Source of the DNA: Aliivibrio sifiae
GTDB lineage: Bacteria; Pseudomonadota; Gammaproteobacteria; Enterobacterales; Vibrionaceae
Length of the DNA: 32,275 nt
Assembly (NCBI RefSeq): GCF_002954705.1
Contig: NZ_MSCO01000001.1
Location: forward strand, 1,697,534-1,729,808
Direction of reading: 5' to 3'
Within the stretch, counting starts at the first letter, position 1. Every line of letters begins with the position of its first letter. The notes under the pieces were generated by a model, which saw only the letters and a list, made by a program, of their open reading frames with translations, was not told where the DNA came from and did not search any database. Below, piece by piece: positions 16,473-26,310 of this stretch. Position numbers and translations under genes: made by a program.

Positions 16473-18815
16473 TTATTTAACATCAATATTACGACTGGCT
16501 TTTTTATATTGAATCCGCCAACCAGACCAGACTGGAAGCTCCCACCTTTTAATATCCCCTTTTCGTTGACCTTTTACATAATTCAGTAAAATACGCTTAC
16601 TTTGTGGGAAATAGTCAACAGATAAGGTGATATCCGGCAAAGTAACATGTTGAGGATAGGTTTTCATAAAATCAGATATCTCCCATTCAGGGATCCCATC
16701 AAATATAAAATCTGTTTCATCAAATAACGTCATATCTTCTAAAGACGTAATACCAAGCTCTTCTAGTTGTAATGTAAACCAAGATTCAAACGTCACGACT
16801 GAACTCAATTTATTGCCATTAAGTTGACAATAAAGCTGCCAAGCGGCAATTTCGTTCATTCTTTTCTCTTTAAATGACGGTAATATTATCCCTTCTATTA
16901 CTTGAGATACAATTACTGGAATTGCATTCTCCCCTGTCGGCTCTACATATTTAATCATTAATCGTCGATTTGCATAATAATATTCATGCGTAATTTTAAG
17001 ATCTTGATTGTCATTAATGCACTCGCCAATACGGCACTCAGCAAGTCCAGTATCAACAATTGAGGACAAATCTATCGGCGCTAATGCTGTTCCTATTGTT
17101 AAGGTTTTATTGCCTCTTCCTGGAAGAGAAAATTGATCCAATACGATTGCGGCTTCATGAGTGGGTAAAAAATAATTCTGTCGTCCTAAGACAACTTCTT
17201 GCTTACCATTCCCAAACGCTTCTCTTCGTTTTTCTCTACGAACATACACCAACTCAGGTAACTTCTTAACGAGTTGAAGCAACACCTCATCTCTTTTTAA
17301 TCGGCTACTCGCATCTAAATCAGGCAGTAGAAGCTCTGTTCTAATTTGCATAGCAAGGGCTTGTGCTTCCTTACGCAAGTCATCATCTATAATTAATCCA
17401 TTACAATCATGACCGCGAATAATAGAAGCTAGCGTTACAGCATCACACGACTTTGGATTCCAACGTAACACGTCATCTAACGCCATTTCTGAATTAGATA
17501 ATGAAAACAATTTATTTGATACAGATAATCCCGCGACTACATCAACCAACGTTTCTTTTTCTGCTTTACCTTCGACCACTGAGATCATATGTGAAAAAAG
17601 AGCATCAATGGGTAAGGGGAATAAACGTAAACCATAATCAGTAATGAAGAGCTCAGAATCGATTGCCCCCATTAGCTTTAATTTGTCTTCTGCTGCAGAG
17701 AGTGATTTTTCAGGTAGCGATTCAAGAAGGGGCATATCTCGTAATTTAGCACCACAGCTTGCCGCAGCCAGTACTGCTTCCACCAACTCTTCCCTTTGTA
17801 ACTCTGGTGGTGTCATCGATTCTAATGGGGCATGTTCGCCAAATAATCGAATGGCTCGTCCTGCCTGAGTGCGCCCTGCTCGCCCTGAACGCTGCTCTCT
17901 ACTTGCTTTTGAAATCGTTTGCAGTGAAAGAGTTGTTCGCCCATTTTTCTGATGAGTCCTTCGCTCCAAACCAGAATCAATCACCAAGGTAACATTAGGA
18001 ATCGTCAATGAGGTTTCTGCTACGTTAGTAGAAAAAATAATACGTTGCTGAGAAGATGAGGTTAGCGCCTGATTACGGTGTATATCTGAAACACCAGCAA
18101 AAAGAGGAATGACTTGGGCATTAGGGTATTTAGCTGCTGCAATTTGAACGCATTGAATAATTTCTTTTTTCCCGGGCAGAAAAACGAGAATATCCCCAGG
18201 CTCCCCCTTCAGAATAGTTTGTTGCAATGCATCTGTAACTCGCTGTACAAGGTCTTTGCTCGTGGGGATCTGCTGTGAATGACTTGCTATATGAGACACT
18301 TCCACGGTAAATTGGCGCCCTTCAGCAACAAGCACATCGGCATCAACATACTTGGCCAGCGGCCCACTTTCTATCGTAGCTGAAGTTAAGATCAGACGAT
18401 GAGCTTTATGTTTATTTAATAACGCGAGTAATATGTCGGTATCCCAACGACGTTCATGAAATTCGTCTATCATTATAAACTCAAACGTAGCGAGCTTATC
18501 TTCCATAAACCATTTTAACGCAATGCCGGGAGTTACAAATACTACTTTGCTGTCTTCAGTAAATTGGCTATCTAACTTGATTGCATAGCCAATTTCAGTG
18601 CCTAAATCAGTCCCATTTTGCTGCGCAAGATATTCAGCTAAAGCAGTACAGGCAATTCGTCTTGGTTCAATCACCAATACTCGCCCTTTTTCTGCAGCCC
18701 ATAATGGTAAATGTGTTGATTTCCCAGACCCAGTTTCAGATTGAATAACTAAATTCTTCTGTGGAATAGAAGCAGAAAACTCAGATCGTATGGCACAAAT
18801 TGGTAACAAAGTCAT
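16473..18815 (-). CDS. hrpB: HrpB-like DExH-box ATP-dependent helicase
   Basis: 780 residues. Helicase motifs appear in order: Walker A TGSGKST (28-34), Ia EPRR (about 50-53), Walker B DEFH (117-120) followed by ER, motif III SAT (145-147), and motif VI QRSGRAGR (about residue 310). The DEFHER variant, the short N-terminus and the overall length are characteristic of HrpB in place of HrpA, which is much longer and has DEAH. HrpB has no settled physiological role. The C-terminal third is divergent from E. coli HrpB as I recall it and lacks the terminal KHVWPDDP block, ending in WRIQYKKASRN, so this may be an HrpB-family paralogue. No terminator was found after its stop. Confidence 0.8.
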   Translation of the reverse strand: MTLLPICAIRSEFSASIPQKNLVIQSETGSGKSTHLPLWAAEKGRVLVIEPRRIACTALAEYLAQQNGTDLGTEIGYAIKLDSQFTEDSKVVFVTPGIALKWFMEDKLATFEFIMIDEFHERRWDTDILLALLNKHKAHRLILTSATIESGPLAKYVDADVLVAEGRQFTVEVSHIASHSQQIPTSKDLVQRVTDALQQTILKGEPGDILVFLPGKKEIIQCVQIAAAKYPNAQVIPLFAGVSDIHRNQALTSSSQQRIIFSTNVAETSLTIPNVTLVIDSGLERRTHQKNGRTTLSLQTISKASREQRSGRAGRTQAGRAIRLFGEHAPLESMTPPELQREELVEAVLAAASCGAKLRDMPLLESLPEKSLSAAEDKLKLMGAIDSELFITDYGLRLFPLPIDALFSHMISVVEGKAEKETLVDVVAGLSVSNKLFSLSNSEMALDDVLRWNPKSCDAVTLASIIRGHDCNGLIIDDDLRKEAQALAMQIRTELLLPDLDASSRLKRDEVLLQLVKKLPELVYVRREKRREAFGNGKQEVVLGRQNYFLPTHEAAIVLDQFSLPGRGNKTLTIGTALAPIDLSSIVDTGLAECRIGECINDNQDLKITHEYYYANRRLMIKYVEPTGENAIPVIVSQVIEGIILPSFKEKRMNEIAAWQLYCQLNGNKLSSVVTFESWFTLQLEELGITSLEDMTLFDETDFIFDGIPEWEISDFMKTYPQHVTLPDITLSVDYFPQSKRILLNYVKGQRKGDIKRWELPVWSGWRIQYKKASRNIDVK

Positions 18816-18969
18816 ATAAACCGCAGAATAATAGAATATTTCACTACTTTAGCGGATTTGATTGATAAAAACATGACTGTATTCGCACTTTATTTTCATT
18901 CACACTTTGATATTTGCGTTAAGTAGGCATAGGATCTGTGATTCATTCTTGATTTGAAGAAGCATAACA

Positions 18970-20658
18970 ATGAATAACAACAAACGTCCCCTATATATAC
19001 CTTATGCTGGCCCAGCACTTCTAAGTACTCCTCTGCTAAATAAAGGTAGCGCATTTAGCACTACTGAGCGCAAATACTTTAACTTAGAAGGCTTACTTCC
19101 TGAAGCTATCGAAAGTATTGAAGAGCAAACTGGTCGTGCTTATAAGCAATATCAAAGTTTTGAAAATGATATGGATAAGCATATTTACCTTCGCAATATT
19201 CAAGACACGAATGAGACCTTGTTTTATCGCTTAGTCCAAAATCACATCAGCGAAATGATGCCAATTATTTACACGCCAACCGTTGGCGCAGCGTGTGAAA
19301 ACTTCTCAAACATTTATCGTCGTGGCCGTGGCTTATTCATCTCATATGAAAATAAAAACCGCATTGATGACCTGCTAAATAACGCAGCAAACCAAAATGT
19401 AAAAGTTATCGTTGTTACTGATGGCGAACGTATTCTTGGTCTTGGTGATCAGGGGATCGGCGGCATGGGTATCCCTATTGGTAAATTAGCACTTTATACC
19501 GCATGTGGTGGTATTAGTCCTGCACATACTCTACCTATCGTTCTTGATGTAGGTACTAACAACCCTCAACGCCTTGCTGACCCTATGTACATGGGCTGGC
19601 GTCACCCTCGCGTTACTGGTGACGAATATAAAGATTTCGTTGAAGATTTCATTCAAGCTGTACAACGTCGCTGGCCTCAAGCTCTGGTTCAGTTTGAAGA
19701 TTTTGCACAAAAAAATGCGATGCCTCTACTTGAGCGTTATAAAAACCGCATCTGTTGCTTTAACGATGATATTCAAGGTACTGCTGCCGTTACTGTTGGC
19801 TCTCTACTTGCTGCCTGTAAAGCGGCGGGGAGTTCACTAGCTCAACAACGTGTGACTTTCCTTGGTGCCGGTTCTGCAGGGTGTGGTATTGCAGAAGCAA
19901 TCATTGCCCAGATGGTATCGGAAGGTATCTCAGATGCTCAAGCTCGCTCGCAAGTTTACATGGTTGACCGTTGGGGTTTATTACAAGAAGGCATGCCAAA
20001 CCTACTTGACTTCCAACAACGCTTAGTTCAAAAAACTGAAAATACAAAAGATTGGGTTTCTGAAGAACCTAACTACTCTCTTGTTGATGTAATGCGTAAT
20101 GCTAAACCAACAGTATTGATTGGTGTATCTGGTGCTCCTGGATTGTTCAGTAAAGAAGTAATCCAAGAGATGCACAAACATTGTAAACGTCCAATTGTAT
20201 TCCCATTATCAAACCCAACAAGTCGTGTAGAAGCAACACCAAACGACATTATTCGTTGGACTGATGGTCAAGCATTAGTCGCAACAGGGAGCCCGTTTGA
20301 TCCAGTAACACACAATGGTCAAACCTACCCAATTGCACAGTGTAATAACAGCTTCATCTTCCCAGGTATTGGTTTAGGTGTATTAGCAATTAAAGCGACT
20401 CGTGTTTCTGATGAGATGCTACAAGAGTCAAGCCGTGCATTATCTGAGTGCTCTCCACTTGCGATTAACGGCTCTGGTGCGCTTCTTCCACCACTAGAAG
20501 AAATTCATACGGTATCTAAAAAAATTGCTTTTGCTGTTGCTAAAAAAGCGATTGAACAAGGCTATGCTTTAGAGATCACCGATGAAGCATTACACCAGAA
20601 AATTGAACAATATTTCTGGAAACCAGTGTATCGTCGCTACAAACGTACTGCTTTTTAA
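18970..20658 (+). CDS. maeA: NAD-dependent malic enzyme
   Basis: 562 residues, the length of MaeA/SfcA. The malic domain contains the signature [20 protein letters not shown] and [32 protein letters not shown] opens the NAD domain, whose Rossmann loop is [13 protein letters not shown]. The enzyme decarboxylates malate to pyruvate with NAD reduction and feeds gluconeogenic or fermentative carbon flow. The ATG at 18970 follows GAAGAAGCATAACA. It is monocistronic, with a strong terminator 23 bp after the stop. Confidence 0.96.
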   Translation: MNNNKRPLYIPYAGPALLSTPLLNKGSAFSTTERKYFNLEGLLPEAIESIEEQTGRAYKQYQSFENDMDKHIYLRNIQDTNETLFYRLVQNHISEMMPIIYTPTVGAACENFSNIYRRGRGLFISYENKNRIDDLLNNAANQNVKVIVVTDGERILGLGDQGIGGMGIPIGKLALYTACGGISPAHTLPIVLDVGTNNPQRLADPMYMGWRHPRVTGDEYKDFVEDFIQAVQRRWPQALVQFEDFAQKNAMPLLERYKNRICCFNDDIQGTAAVTVGSLLAACKAAGSSLAQQRVTFLGAGSAGCGIAEAIIAQMVSEGISDAQARSQVYMVDRWGLLQEGMPNLLDFQQRLVQKTENTKDWVSEEPNYSLVDVMRNAKPTVLIGVSGAPGLFSKEVIQEMHKHCKRPIVFPLSNPTSRVEATPNDIIRWTDGQALVATGSPFDPVTHNGQTYPIAQCNNSFIFPGIGLGVLAIKATRVSDEMLQESSRALSECSPLAINGSGALLPPLEEIHTVSKKIAFAVAKKAIEQGYALEITDEALHQKIEQYFWKPVYRRYKRTAF

Positions 20659-20680
20659 TTAAAAACTTCCACCAAAATCA

Positions 20681-20710
20681 AAACCAGAGAAAATTTCTCT
20701 GGTTTTTTTT
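20681..20710 (+). terminator. Rho-independent terminator after maeA
   Basis: AAACCAGAGAAA (20681-20692) and TTTCTCTGGTTT (20694-20705) form a 12-bp perfect inverted repeat, followed by a T-run to 20710. Confidence 0.92.
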
Positions 20711-20774
20711 TAACTATCTGTTCTATAAGAGATAGAATAGCTAGCAATTATTATTTTATAAAAAGGCTTTTTAC

Positions 20775-21107
20775 ATGAATCACATTATTTCTTTTTTTAA
20801 TACGATGGGAAGTTATTTAACTCCTTATTTAGCTGACATCTCAATCGCAATGATTGCCTGTGCGCTTGTTATGCTTGGTAGCGATATTAATCGCGCAGTT
20901 AGAGCCTTTTTATCTGGTAAACATTTCCTAATTCGTACAGGCGCTTTTATTGGCATTAATGCCTTTGGTTATGGCTTACTTATTGTCAAAGCATCCCCAA
21001 TTCTCAGTTCTGCTTTGCGCTCTATTCAACCCGCCTTTATGCTTGCTATTGTATTTTCGACCTTTATTATAATTGGTGCATGGGCACAGAAAAATCGACA
21101 AGTGTAA
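20775..21107 (+). CDS. Small inner-membrane protein, DUF3392-like
   Basis: 110 residues with three hydrophobic segments (about 16-36, 52-70 and 83-104) joined by the basic loop SDINRAVRAFLSGKHFLIRTGAF. I recognise it as the DUF3392 type common in vibrios; no function is known. The ATG follows AAAAAGGCTTTTTAC. It ends 26 bp before sanA and shares its direction, so the two are probably co-transcribed. Confidence 0.75.
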   Translation: MNHIISFFNTMGSYLTPYLADISIAMIACALVMLGSDINRAVRAFLSGKHFLIRTGAFIGINAFGYGLLIVKASPILSSALRSIQPAFMLAIVFSTFIIIGAWAQKNRQV

Positions 21108-21133
21108 ATACCGTTAATTTAAGTTGAAGCATA

Positions 21134-21811
21134 ATGACAATCTCAGTGTTTGACATCATTAAGAAGTGGTTAAAAATCACGGCGATCATAAGTATCATTT
21201 TTATCGCCTCTGTTTTAGCTGCCGATTTTTATATGTCACTTTCAACACGAACACAGTTATATCAAAATATTGAAGCACTTCCAGTTCAAGAAACCGCATT
21301 GGTTCTAGGCACTAGTAAATATATTCATCGTACATTAAACCCTTATTATCAATACCGTATTGATGCAGCTATTAAGCTTTATAAGAAAAATAAAGTTACT
21401 CATTTTTTATTAAGTGGAGATAATGCTCATCGCTCATACAATGAACCATGGACGATGAAAAGGGATTTATTAGAGGCAGGTATTCCAGAAGAGAATATTA
21501 CGTTGGATTATGCAGGATTTAGAACGTTAGATTCAGTCCAACGCGCAAAAGAAATTTTTGATGCCAACAGCTTAACCATTGTGACTCAAAAATTTCACTG
21601 TGAACGTGCGGTCTTTATCTCTAATCATTTTGATATGGATACTGTTTGTTTAGTGGTTCCATCCCCTACCGGATGGGCAAACAGAAAAATTCGATTCAGA
21701 GAAGTTCTTGCAAGAACCAAAGCGATGCTTGATCTCTATATTTTCAATGTCCAAGCTAAGTTTTTAGGTCCTAAAGAACCGATTGATCACCGCTCTCTTC
21801 CTATCGAATAA
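21134..21811 (+). CDS. sanA: SanA-like DUF218 envelope protein
   Basis: 225 residues. One N-terminal membrane segment (about 12-33) is followed by a periplasmic DUF218 domain: VLGTSKY near 55, LLSGDNAHRSYNEPWTMKRDL near 92-112, and TIVTQKFHCERAVFI near 150. E. coli SanA, with the same layout, is an envelope-barrier protein whose loss raises vancomycin sensitivity at high temperature; its biochemistry is not known. The neighbour upstream is also a small membrane protein. A stem-loop follows directly after the stop. Confidence 0.85.
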   Translation: MTISVFDIIKKWLKITAIISIIFIASVLAADFYMSLSTRTQLYQNIEALPVQETALVLGTSKYIHRTLNPYYQYRIDAAIKLYKKNKVTHFLLSGDNAHRSYNEPWTMKRDLLEAGIPEENITLDYAGFRTLDSVQRAKEIFDANSLTIVTQKFHCERAVFISNHFDMDTVCLVVPSPTGWANRKIRFREVLARTKAMLDLYIFNVQAKFLGPKEPIDHRSLPIE

Positions 21812-21812
21812 A

Positions 21813-21849
21813 ATAAAGCCTTATCGTATTATTTACCATAAGGCTTTAT
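21813..21849. terminator. Stem-loop between convergent sanA and diguanylate cyclase genes
   Basis: ATAAAGCCTTAT (21813-21824) and ATAAGGCTTTAT (21838-21849) are a perfect 12-bp inverted repeat with a 13-nt loop. The T-tract is short in both directions, so termination strength is uncertain, but its place between convergent genes fits. Confidence 0.6.
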
Positions 21850-21880
21850 CGTAATTCAGTAACAGTGATTAATTATTAGA

Positions 21881-23212
21881 CTAGTTGATGAACCGTGAGT
21901 TAGCATCAACATCGGTGACATTAACACTTGTAATTACTTTATTCCGTCCTGCATTTTTTGCTTTATATAATGCATCATCTGCACGAGCAATCACTTCCGT
22001 TATACGCTCATCTTTCATCTCTGTAACACCTAGACTGCAAGTCAGTAACTCGTTATGGCACCATAGATGATGTTCAACGGTCTTACGAATATGCTCTGCT
22101 TTTTCTGTTGCTTGCTCGGCATTGTGCTTTGGGCAGAAGACAACAAATTCCTCTCCTCCCCAACGAACTAAAAAGTCTGTACGCTGAATAGCACCTGTAA
22201 CCACAAGAACAAACTCTCTTAAAATATCATCTCCAGTTTGGTGACCTAAATTATCATTAATCTTTTTAAAAAAATCGATATCAATGTAAATCACAGAGAA
22301 GGTTTGCTTACCCCAACGGACTTGCTGAGCCATTCGTTCTAACCAATCCCTCACTGCATTTCGATTACGAGCGCCCGTTAATGAATCACGATGAGCAAGC
22401 TCTGCAAACTCTACATTTTTCTCTTTTAAATTATCATTAAGCTTTCTTAAACGACCTTCACGATAAGTACTTGCCTTAAGCTTTTTACTTAACCTTTTTT
22501 GTTCGTATAACACATAAGTAATAATCATCACCAACCATGCATACAAAATACTTTTCAGTAATGTTGTCTCTTTTATCCAAGCCCCATGCAATTCGATGCT
22601 ATTTATCGTCATTTCAAAATCGCCCTCTCGAACACCAGAAGAGGTCGCAATTTCAATAATAGAGACATTAGAGAACTCTGGTGCCGCATGCTCAACTGCG
22701 ACTTTATAATCGGCAATCCACCAAGTCAGGACTTGAAAATCAGAGAGAGTAATCTCTTTTGGACCCGCATTAAAACCAGGTTCATATTCAATACCATTAA
22801 ATTTTAGTGACGCTGCATCATTTCTTTTTGTATAAGCAGGATTACTATTACGTAAGTAAACACGTAAACGCCCATTAGGATCAGTGCTTTTATAATCAAT
22901 ATCTAACACTAATTTAGAATAACCAGACAAATCAATCCCTTCAAAAATGCTATCTGAAAGATGGATTGCAGCTTCACAATATGGCCAAGGATAATTGCCC
23001 TTTTTTAGCTTACAAATTAAATTAGGTCGACCATCTTTATCAACAAGAACAGACTCACTAACTCCTCCTACTTTTTTATCATCCGTCGCATAATATTGAT
23101 ACACATCGGGGTTAATAGTGATGGTTTTAGTGTCTCCACGAAAGTGATACCAAGTCAGCGTACCAATAGAAAGAATTAACATGACTATCGCAATTTTTTG
23201 AAATACTCGCAT
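21881..23212 (-). CDS. Membrane diguanylate cyclase with periplasmic beta-sandwich sensor
   Basis: 443 residues. A signal anchor (about 6-22) and a second membrane helix (about 220-236) bracket a 195-residue periplasmic domain whose strands (YSKLVLDIDYKS, GRLRVYLRN, FEMTINSIELHG) suggest a carbohydrate-binding-like beta sandwich. A short coiled coil (240-270) leads into the GGDEF domain, which starts at HRDSLTGARNRNA and has the active motif WGGEEF (351-356). The RxxD inhibitory site reads QRTD at 343-346, so its first Arg is missing and product feedback is probably lost. It should make c-di-GMP in response to a periplasmic signal. No EAL domain is present. Which vibrio paralogue this is cannot be told. 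Confidence 0.9.
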   Translation of the reverse strand: MRVFQKIAIVMLILSIGTLTWYHFRGDTKTITINPDVYQYYATDDKKVGGVSESVLVDKDGRPNLICKLKKGNYPWPYCEAAIHLSDSIFEGIDLSGYSKLVLDIDYKSTDPNGRLRVYLRNSNPAYTKRNDAASLKFNGIEYEPGFNAGPKEITLSDFQVLTWWIADYKVAVEHAAPEFSNVSIIEIATSSGVREGDFEMTINSIELHGAWIKETTLLKSILYAWLVMIITYVLYEQKRLSKKLKASTYREGRLRKLNDNLKEKNVEFAELAHRDSLTGARNRNAVRDWLERMAQQVRWGKQTFSVIYIDIDFFKKINDNLGHQTGDDILREFVLVVTGAIQRTDFLVRWGGEEFVVFCPKHNAEQATEKAEHIRKTVEHHLWCHNELLTCSLGVTEMKDERITEVIARADDALYKAKNAGRNKVITSVNVTDVDANSRFIN

Positions 23213-23575
23213 AGCAGTCCTTTATACAAGTGTTGATTTTATATGATCTTCATTCCAAAAAAATAATAGCGCACTTAATTTTCATCACAAAGTAATATCA
23301 TAAGCATCTCCCCTAAAATCATGAATATTAAGTCTGTTTTATGACGAACATCAAGAAATCAACAGTCTATCACTCATAAGTAGCAACATAACAAGCAATA
23401 GATAACCCATTGATTGTAATATCAAAAAATTGACGCAACGCTTTAATTTTGACAGCTAATCTTTATGCCCCCCAATATAGAGCCTCATCCTACATTTCAC
23501 TCTAATGGCAATGTATCAATATAAAAAAGGCACTCATTAGAAAATACAGTGCCTTTTTTTATTCAGAAGAAAAAC
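23213..23575. other. Intergenic region with terminator at its right end
   Basis: 363 bp between two minus-strand genes. It must hold the cyclase promoter near 23220-23280. Apart from the terminator at 23523-23561 nothing convincing is seen. A TTGACA motif near 23449 on the plus strand has no matching -10 at normal spacing, so a small RNA is only a weak possibility. Confidence 0.4.
23523..23561. terminator. Bidirectional-type terminator after MipA/OmpV-like gene
   Basis: AAAAAAGGCACT (23523-23534) and AGTGCCTTTTTT (23548-23559) form a 12-bp perfect inverted repeat with a 13-nt loop. It ends the minus-strand gene at 23576; the plus-strand T-run is as long, though no plus-strand gene precedes it. 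Confidence 0.88.
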
Positions 23576-24931
23576 TTAAATATCAAATTGAACATAGATA
23601 CTATTGTAATTACTACCACCTTTAATTCTTCCGTATTGAGATGAGTTTTCAAAAATAGCAGAGCGATGATGGATACTATATCCAAGCCAAACACCATCAA
23701 GATCTCGATGGTTGAATAAATCTCCTAAATTCACATCAAAAGAAAAATCAAGGTAATTTAATAGCTTACTTTCCTTATAGCCTTTTTCATCCATCTCAGA
23801 CTGTTCTATGTACGATACATGGTTAATATAAGATAAGCCCTCTGCTACACCAAAACGCCATTTCGTTGGCCAGGGTATAGTTGCATAGGCTTTAATTGCC
23901 ACAACAAACTCAGAGCTTAAACCCTGTACATCTGACTTCCAATGTTGTACATAGCCTGGTGTCAAATAAAGATCAATCGGCAAAGAAAACAGCTCGTCTG
24001 TTAATGGTAACCCATAAAAAACAGACGTCATTTGATTATTGTAAGGATCCTTTTCTGAATCTAAATTAATAATATCGCCAATGTTTGAGGGGGTAGCCCA
24101 ACCGTGTGCTATTCGTAAATACGGTTTGTTTTTAATGTTTTTTCGAAAAGAAGTACTGTTATCGGTGAAAAAACCCACCCCTAAAAAGTATTCGAACTCC
24201 CAACGATTATCAATATATTCGCTGTTATAGGCGTTGTCATCCAAACGAGAAACATAGCTTCCCCCCAACAGATATAAATTAGACGTCACATGGTAGCGAG
24301 ACATGAAACCAGCTTTAATATCAATCCCTGCACTTAATGTGTCATTAGTATCGTCATTTAAACCATAGTAATAATTATTAAACTCTGATTCTTTCCATCG
24401 AGTTTCAATGCTTGGATTAAACCACCAGTCACCAGATTCAATCTCAGCGCCTAATTTAAAATTCATATAAGCACGAAACTCAGGATCAACCATTAGTTCT
24501 GAATCAAAAAACCACTCTTTGTTTATATGATAGCGAGCCTGAAACCCGGTATCGACAACATCACCTCCCGCCTGATTTTGAGCTTCTTTAGGTAAATCAA
24601 AATAACGGAGCCTCATTAAAGCACTAAGTTGCCAATTACTTTCTTGATATAAAAAAATACCGCCTTCCATTCCGTTGATAAATACATAATCATTTTCAAA
24701 AAACATCATAGGAATGAAAGTAGATACTGTTTCAGTGTCTGTCGCATAAGGAATACTTGCTGTACGAACTACACCAGCAATACCCCACTGTTTTTCTTTC
24801 TCAGTTGAAGTGGTACTTATATTTTCTTTTATTTCCTCATGATCCGCTTTCTCAGCATTAGCTAAACCAGCAAAAAAAAATGAAAAGGTTAAAAGAAATA
24901 TATATTTCACGTTAAAAAAGTATTTGTGCAA
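23576..24931 (-). CDS. MipA/OmpV-like outer membrane protein
   Basis: 451 residues with a signal peptide (about 1-26, LANA) and alternating beta-strand sequence to the end. WGIAGVVRTASIPYA and the following FENDYVFINGMEGGIFLY fit the MipA/OmpV family opening. It is far longer than MipA (about 250 residues), and the C-terminal part ends GYSIHHRSAIF...GGSNYNSIYVQFDI, a barrel-type finish also seen in long vibrio members of this group. No enzyme motif was recognised and the substrate is unknown. It stands alone with its own terminator. Confidence 0.6.
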   Translation of the reverse strand: MHKYFFNVKYIFLLTFSFFFAGLANAEKADHEEIKENISTTSTEKEKQWGIAGVVRTASIPYATDTETVSTFIPMMFFENDYVFINGMEGGIFLYQESNWQLSALMRLRYFDLPKEAQNQAGGDVVDTGFQARYHINKEWFFDSELMVDPEFRAYMNFKLGAEIESGDWWFNPSIETRWKESEFNNYYYGLNDDTNDTLSAGIDIKAGFMSRYHVTSNLYLLGGSYVSRLDDNAYNSEYIDNRWEFEYFLGVGFFTDNSTSFRKNIKNKPYLRIAHGWATPSNIGDIINLDSEKDPYNNQMTSVFYGLPLTDELFSLPIDLYLTPGYVQHWKSDVQGLSSEFVVAIKAYATIPWPTKWRFGVAEGLSYINHVSYIEQSEMDEKGYKESKLLNYLDFSFDVNLGDLFNHRDLDGVWLGYSIHHRSAIFENSSQYGRIKGGSNYNSIYVQFDI

Positions 24932-25073
24932 AAGAGTTACTCTGGGTTAAATAAATGGTGGAAAAACAAACGCTCTAAGAAATTGAACTAAATATAAATT
25001 CAATCAACTTTAAATTTTAAGTATAGTATAGTATTGATATACATAAATAATACTCCACATCTTGAGAATAAAT

Positions 25074-25427
25074 GTGAAAATATCTGAATTAATTAAAAGC
25101 TTACAAGATATTCAAGCGACTCACGGCAATGAATTAGAAGTTGTGACTGGTGAAGAATGGTTTCCTGAACAACTATTAACCTCTAGTGTTAATCATAATA
25201 TGGCGTTTTTACAATTTGATCGTATGCCCAGCGATATACCAGTAGAGATTGATGCTCGCGGTTTTCTAGAGCATGAAGAATTACTGATTAAAACACTTAT
25301 TAGTAATGTTATTTTTAGTGAGCTAGAACCAGAAGCAATGGTTGAGAAACTAACATCAATGCTTATTTTTAATCATGAAAACATCAGTTCAGATGTGATT
25401 GAGCATTTCAGCCAAACAGAAAAATAA
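25074..25427 (+). CDS. Small conserved-looking hypothetical protein
   Basis: 117 residues from a GTG start at 25074 (MKISELIKSLQDIQATHGNELEV). A TTG at 25062 is in frame but would leave no upstream ribosome-binding site, whereas the GTG has GAG about 9 nt before it. The N-terminal helix plus HGNELEVV pattern resembles small proteins that start SELIxxLQxxxxxxGDxxV, seen in phage and chromosomal genes of unknown role. The rest is acidic and helical (EHEELLIKTLISNV, LEPEAMVEKLTSML). No signal peptide, metal site or membrane segment is seen. It ends in a strong terminator. Confidence 0.6.
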   Translation: MKISELIKSLQDIQATHGNELEVVTGEEWFPEQLLTSSVNHNMAFLQFDRMPSDIPVEIDARGFLEHEELLIKTLISNVIFSELEPEAMVEKLTSMLIFNHENISSDVIEHFSQTEK

Positions 25428-25453
25428 AAAGTAGGCCAAGCAGCCTACTTTTA
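25426..25453. terminator. Bidirectional terminator between small gene and ECF operon
   Basis: AAAAGTAGGC (25427-25436) and GCCTACTTTT (25443-25452) form a perfect 10-bp stem with a 6-nt loop. A-run and T-run on the two sides suit both convergent transcripts. Confidence 0.88.
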
Positions 25454-25467
25454 TCTTATTAACGGTA

Positions 25468-26310
25468 TTAGTTAAATGGATACCAAAATAATGATGTCTC
25501 TATAACCCGCTTGGTTATGGCCAAAATCACAATAATTAACAAACCTAACATCACTACCTTATCTGTTTTAGTTATTACTTTTTCACTAAACCAAGTTCGG
25601 CTTTTTCCTCTCCCAAAACCACGTAATACCATGGCATTGGATATTTCATCTGCTCTGTCTAAACTTGAAAAAATTAAGGGACCTAATATTTTCGCGATAT
25701 TACTGATACGAGTAAATACAGGAACATTTTTAGATAAATCAACACCGCGAGCTTGCTGTGCGTGCATGATATTTATAAAGTCACTTTTAACTTCAGGTAA
25801 ATATCGTAATGTTAAACTGACTGCATAAGCAATTTTGTAAGGTAAACCAAGGCGATTTAAACTTGCAGCAAATTCAGTTGGGTGTGTAGTAAACACAAAT
25901 ACAAGCGCAATGGGGAACATACTAAAATATTTAAGCGTTACTGTGATTAAATAAAATAATGTTTCTTGGGTAATAACATAATGCCCCAAAATAGGCACTA
26001 AAACCGTTGTTGACCCTAATAACTCATTCCCTTGATTTGGAGCCAGTAAAAACATAAATACTGCATTCATGCTTAATACCGTGGCAGTACCAATCAATAG
26101 TGGTTTATAAGCAGAAAAAGGGACTTTTGTCTCTTTTAATAAATACAGACCAATCAATATTAATGGAATAATAATTCGTAAATCGAACGTCGTTAATACT
26201 ACGGTTATCCATGTGATAAACAGCAGAAACTTAGTCACACCATTTAAACGGTGTAGCCAAGTATCAAGATCCACATAGTTAATACCAAAACTTTGCTTAT
26301 TAGTGGACAT
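25468..26310 (-). CDS. ECF transporter T component (EcfT/CbiQ family)
   Basis: 280 residues from the ATG at 26310 (MSTNKQSFGINYVDLDTWLHRLNG); in-frame ATGs at 26325 and 26337 would reach further into the ATPase gene. About five or six membrane helices are visible, with the coupling-helix motifs QQARGVD (near 185) and LRGFGRG (near 230) that contact the ATPases. It is the integral membrane scaffold that links the two ATPase domains to the substrate-binding S component. It overlaps the end of the ATPase gene by 11 nt and is the last gene of the three-gene operon. Confidence 0.88.
   Translation of the reverse strand: MSTNKQSFGINYVDLDTWLHRLNGVTKFLLFITWITVVLTTFDLRIIIPLILIGLYLLKETKVPFSAYKPLLIGTATVLSMNAVFMFLLAPNQGNELLGSTTVLVPILGHYVITQETLFYLITVTLKYFSMFPIALVFVFTTHPTEFAASLNRLGLPYKIAYAVSLTLRYLPEVKSDFINIMHAQQARGVDLSKNVPVFTRISNIAKILGPLIFSSLDRADEISNAMVLRGFGRGKSRTWFSEKVITKTDKVVMLGLLIIVILAITKRVIETSLFWYPFN

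Noticed and set aside
16404-16589. 61-codon plus-strand open frame at the end of the hrpB-like gene
   Set aside because: Mostly antisense to the helicase C-terminus, with no ribosome-binding site or recognisable product.
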